15,204 bases of DNA, from positions 1 to 15,204 of the forward strand of contig JANXZI010000070.1 in NCBI GenBank assembly GCA_025355595.1. Reading direction: 5' to 3'. Shown here one piece after another: positions 14,629 to 15,204 of this stretch. Numbering within the stretch: position 1 is the stretch's first letter; each line of letters starts with the position of its first letter. This DNA comes from Spartobacteria bacterium. GTDB lineage: Bacteria; Verrucomicrobiota; Verrucomicrobiia; Chthoniobacterales; Chthoniobacteraceae. Under the pieces are notes generated by a model. It was given only the letters and a program-made list of their open reading frames with translations. It was not told the DNA's origin and searched no databases. The translations under genes and the position numbers were made by a program.

Positions 14629-15204
14629 ATGAAATTGATCTCCTGGAACGTGAATGGCATCCGCGCGGCGCTGAAGAAAGGCTTCCTCGATTTCATGGAG
14701 GCGGAGAATGCGGACATCGTGTGCGTGCAGGAGACGAAGGCCTCGCCGGAGGTCGTGGAAGTGCAGTGGCTGGACGGCTACGAGGCGCACTGGAATTCCG
14801 CGGAGAAGAAAGGCTACTCGGGGACGCTCATTCTCAGCCGGCACGCGCCGCTTTCGGTCGCGCAGGGCATCGGGAAAACGGAGCACGACCGCGAGGGGCG
14901 CGTGCTCACGGCGGAGTTTGCGGATTTTTTCCTCGTGAATGTGTATGTGCCGAATTCGCAGCGCGAGTTGACGCGGCTCGACTACCGGCAGCAGTGGGAC
15001 CGCGATTTTCTCGCGTATCTGCGCGCGTTGGAAAAAAGGAAGCCCGTGATTTTCTGCGGCGATCTGAACGTGGCGCACACGGAGATCGATCTCGCGCGGC
15101 CAAAGGACAACGTGCGCAACCACGGCTTCACGATCGAGGAGCGCACGGGCTTCGGCGCGCTGATCGACGCCGGTTTTGTGGACACGTTCCGGGAGTTCGA
15201 GAAA
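14629..15204 (+). CDS. xthA: Exodeoxyribonuclease III / AP endonuclease (3'-truncated by window end)
   Basis: It cleaves abasic sites and removes 3' blocking groups in base-excision repair. The frame is open for 192 codons to the window edge; family members are about 250-270 aa, so roughly a quarter to a third is missing. Visible motifs of the endonuclease/exonuclease/phosphatase fold are ISWNVNGIRA at 4-13 (Asn7), VQETKA at 33-38 (metal-binding Glu35), GYSGTL at 62-67, NVYVPNS at 104-110 (catalytic Tyr106) and CGDLNVAH at 143-150 (Asp145, Asn147). The C-terminal catalytic His lies beyond the window. The ATG at 14629 is followed directly by the canonical N terminus MKLISWNV. It follows the GrpB-family gene by 46 bp on the same strand. 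No Shine-Dalgarno is visible. Confidence 0.95.
   Translation, partial: MKLISWNVNGIRAALKKGFLDFMEAENADIVCVQETKASPEVVEVQWLDGYEAHWNSAEKKGYSGTLILSRHAPLSVAQGIGKTEHDREGRVLTAEFADFFLVNVYVPNSQRELTRLDYRQQWDRDFLAYLRALEKRKPVIFCGDLNVAHTEIDLARPKDNVRNHGFTIEERTGFGALIDAGFVDTFREFEK

Overview
The window looks like a piece of a GC-rich, Gram-negative Verrucomicrobia chromosome. The Spartobacteria/Chthoniobacter side of the phylum seems most likely. The assignment is inferred from a combination of traits: an autotransporter-associated beta-strand repeat protein with a PEP-CTERM tail, lipid A biosynthesis (lpxK), an EboB-like TatD hydrolase, abundant palindromic and low-complexity intergenic repeats, and almost no Shine-Dalgarno sequences. 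No marker gene (rRNA, tRNA, ribosomal protein) is present to fix the taxonomy.

Layout, left to right. At 3-1265 is the 3' part of a surface/exported beta-strand repeat protein ending in a PEP-CTERM signal. At about 1310-1438 is a solo insertion-sequence end made of four contiguous 22-bp repeats, probably IS21-like. It abuts a small secreted hypothetical protein (1558-2199). A uronate isomerase-like amidohydrolase (2255-3493, minus) is divergent from a homoserine kinase-lpxK pair whose genes overlap (3705-5754). After lpxK come a hairpin and a striking symmetrical five-hairpin palindromic element (5854-6031). Next is a glucose-handling divergent pair: aldose 1-epimerase (6077-7117, minus) and a zinc-dependent glucose 1-dehydrogenase-type enzyme (7388-8515, plus). 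A cyclase-family metal hydrolase follows (8720-9358).

A minus-strand group at 9424-12633 holds a small conserved-looking protein, an EboB-like TatD hydrolase and a penicillin-binding protein 2. The TatD stop and a possible PBP2 start overlap. Upstream of this group, also on minus, is a periplasmic cytochrome b562-like protein (12736-13152) followed by a hairpin. Divergent from it is a glycine-tailed RRM RNA-binding protein with a clear rho-independent terminator. The window ends with a GrpB/UPF0157 protein and the 5' two-thirds or so of exodeoxyribonuclease III.

The genes are mostly housekeeping: amino acid, lipid A, sugar and cell-wall metabolism, RNA binding and DNA repair. No phage, CRISPR or defence island is visible. 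The most unusual content lies between genes: several distinct families of inverted-repeat elements and one IS remnant. Function calls rest on motifs read directly from the translations; no database comparison was possible.
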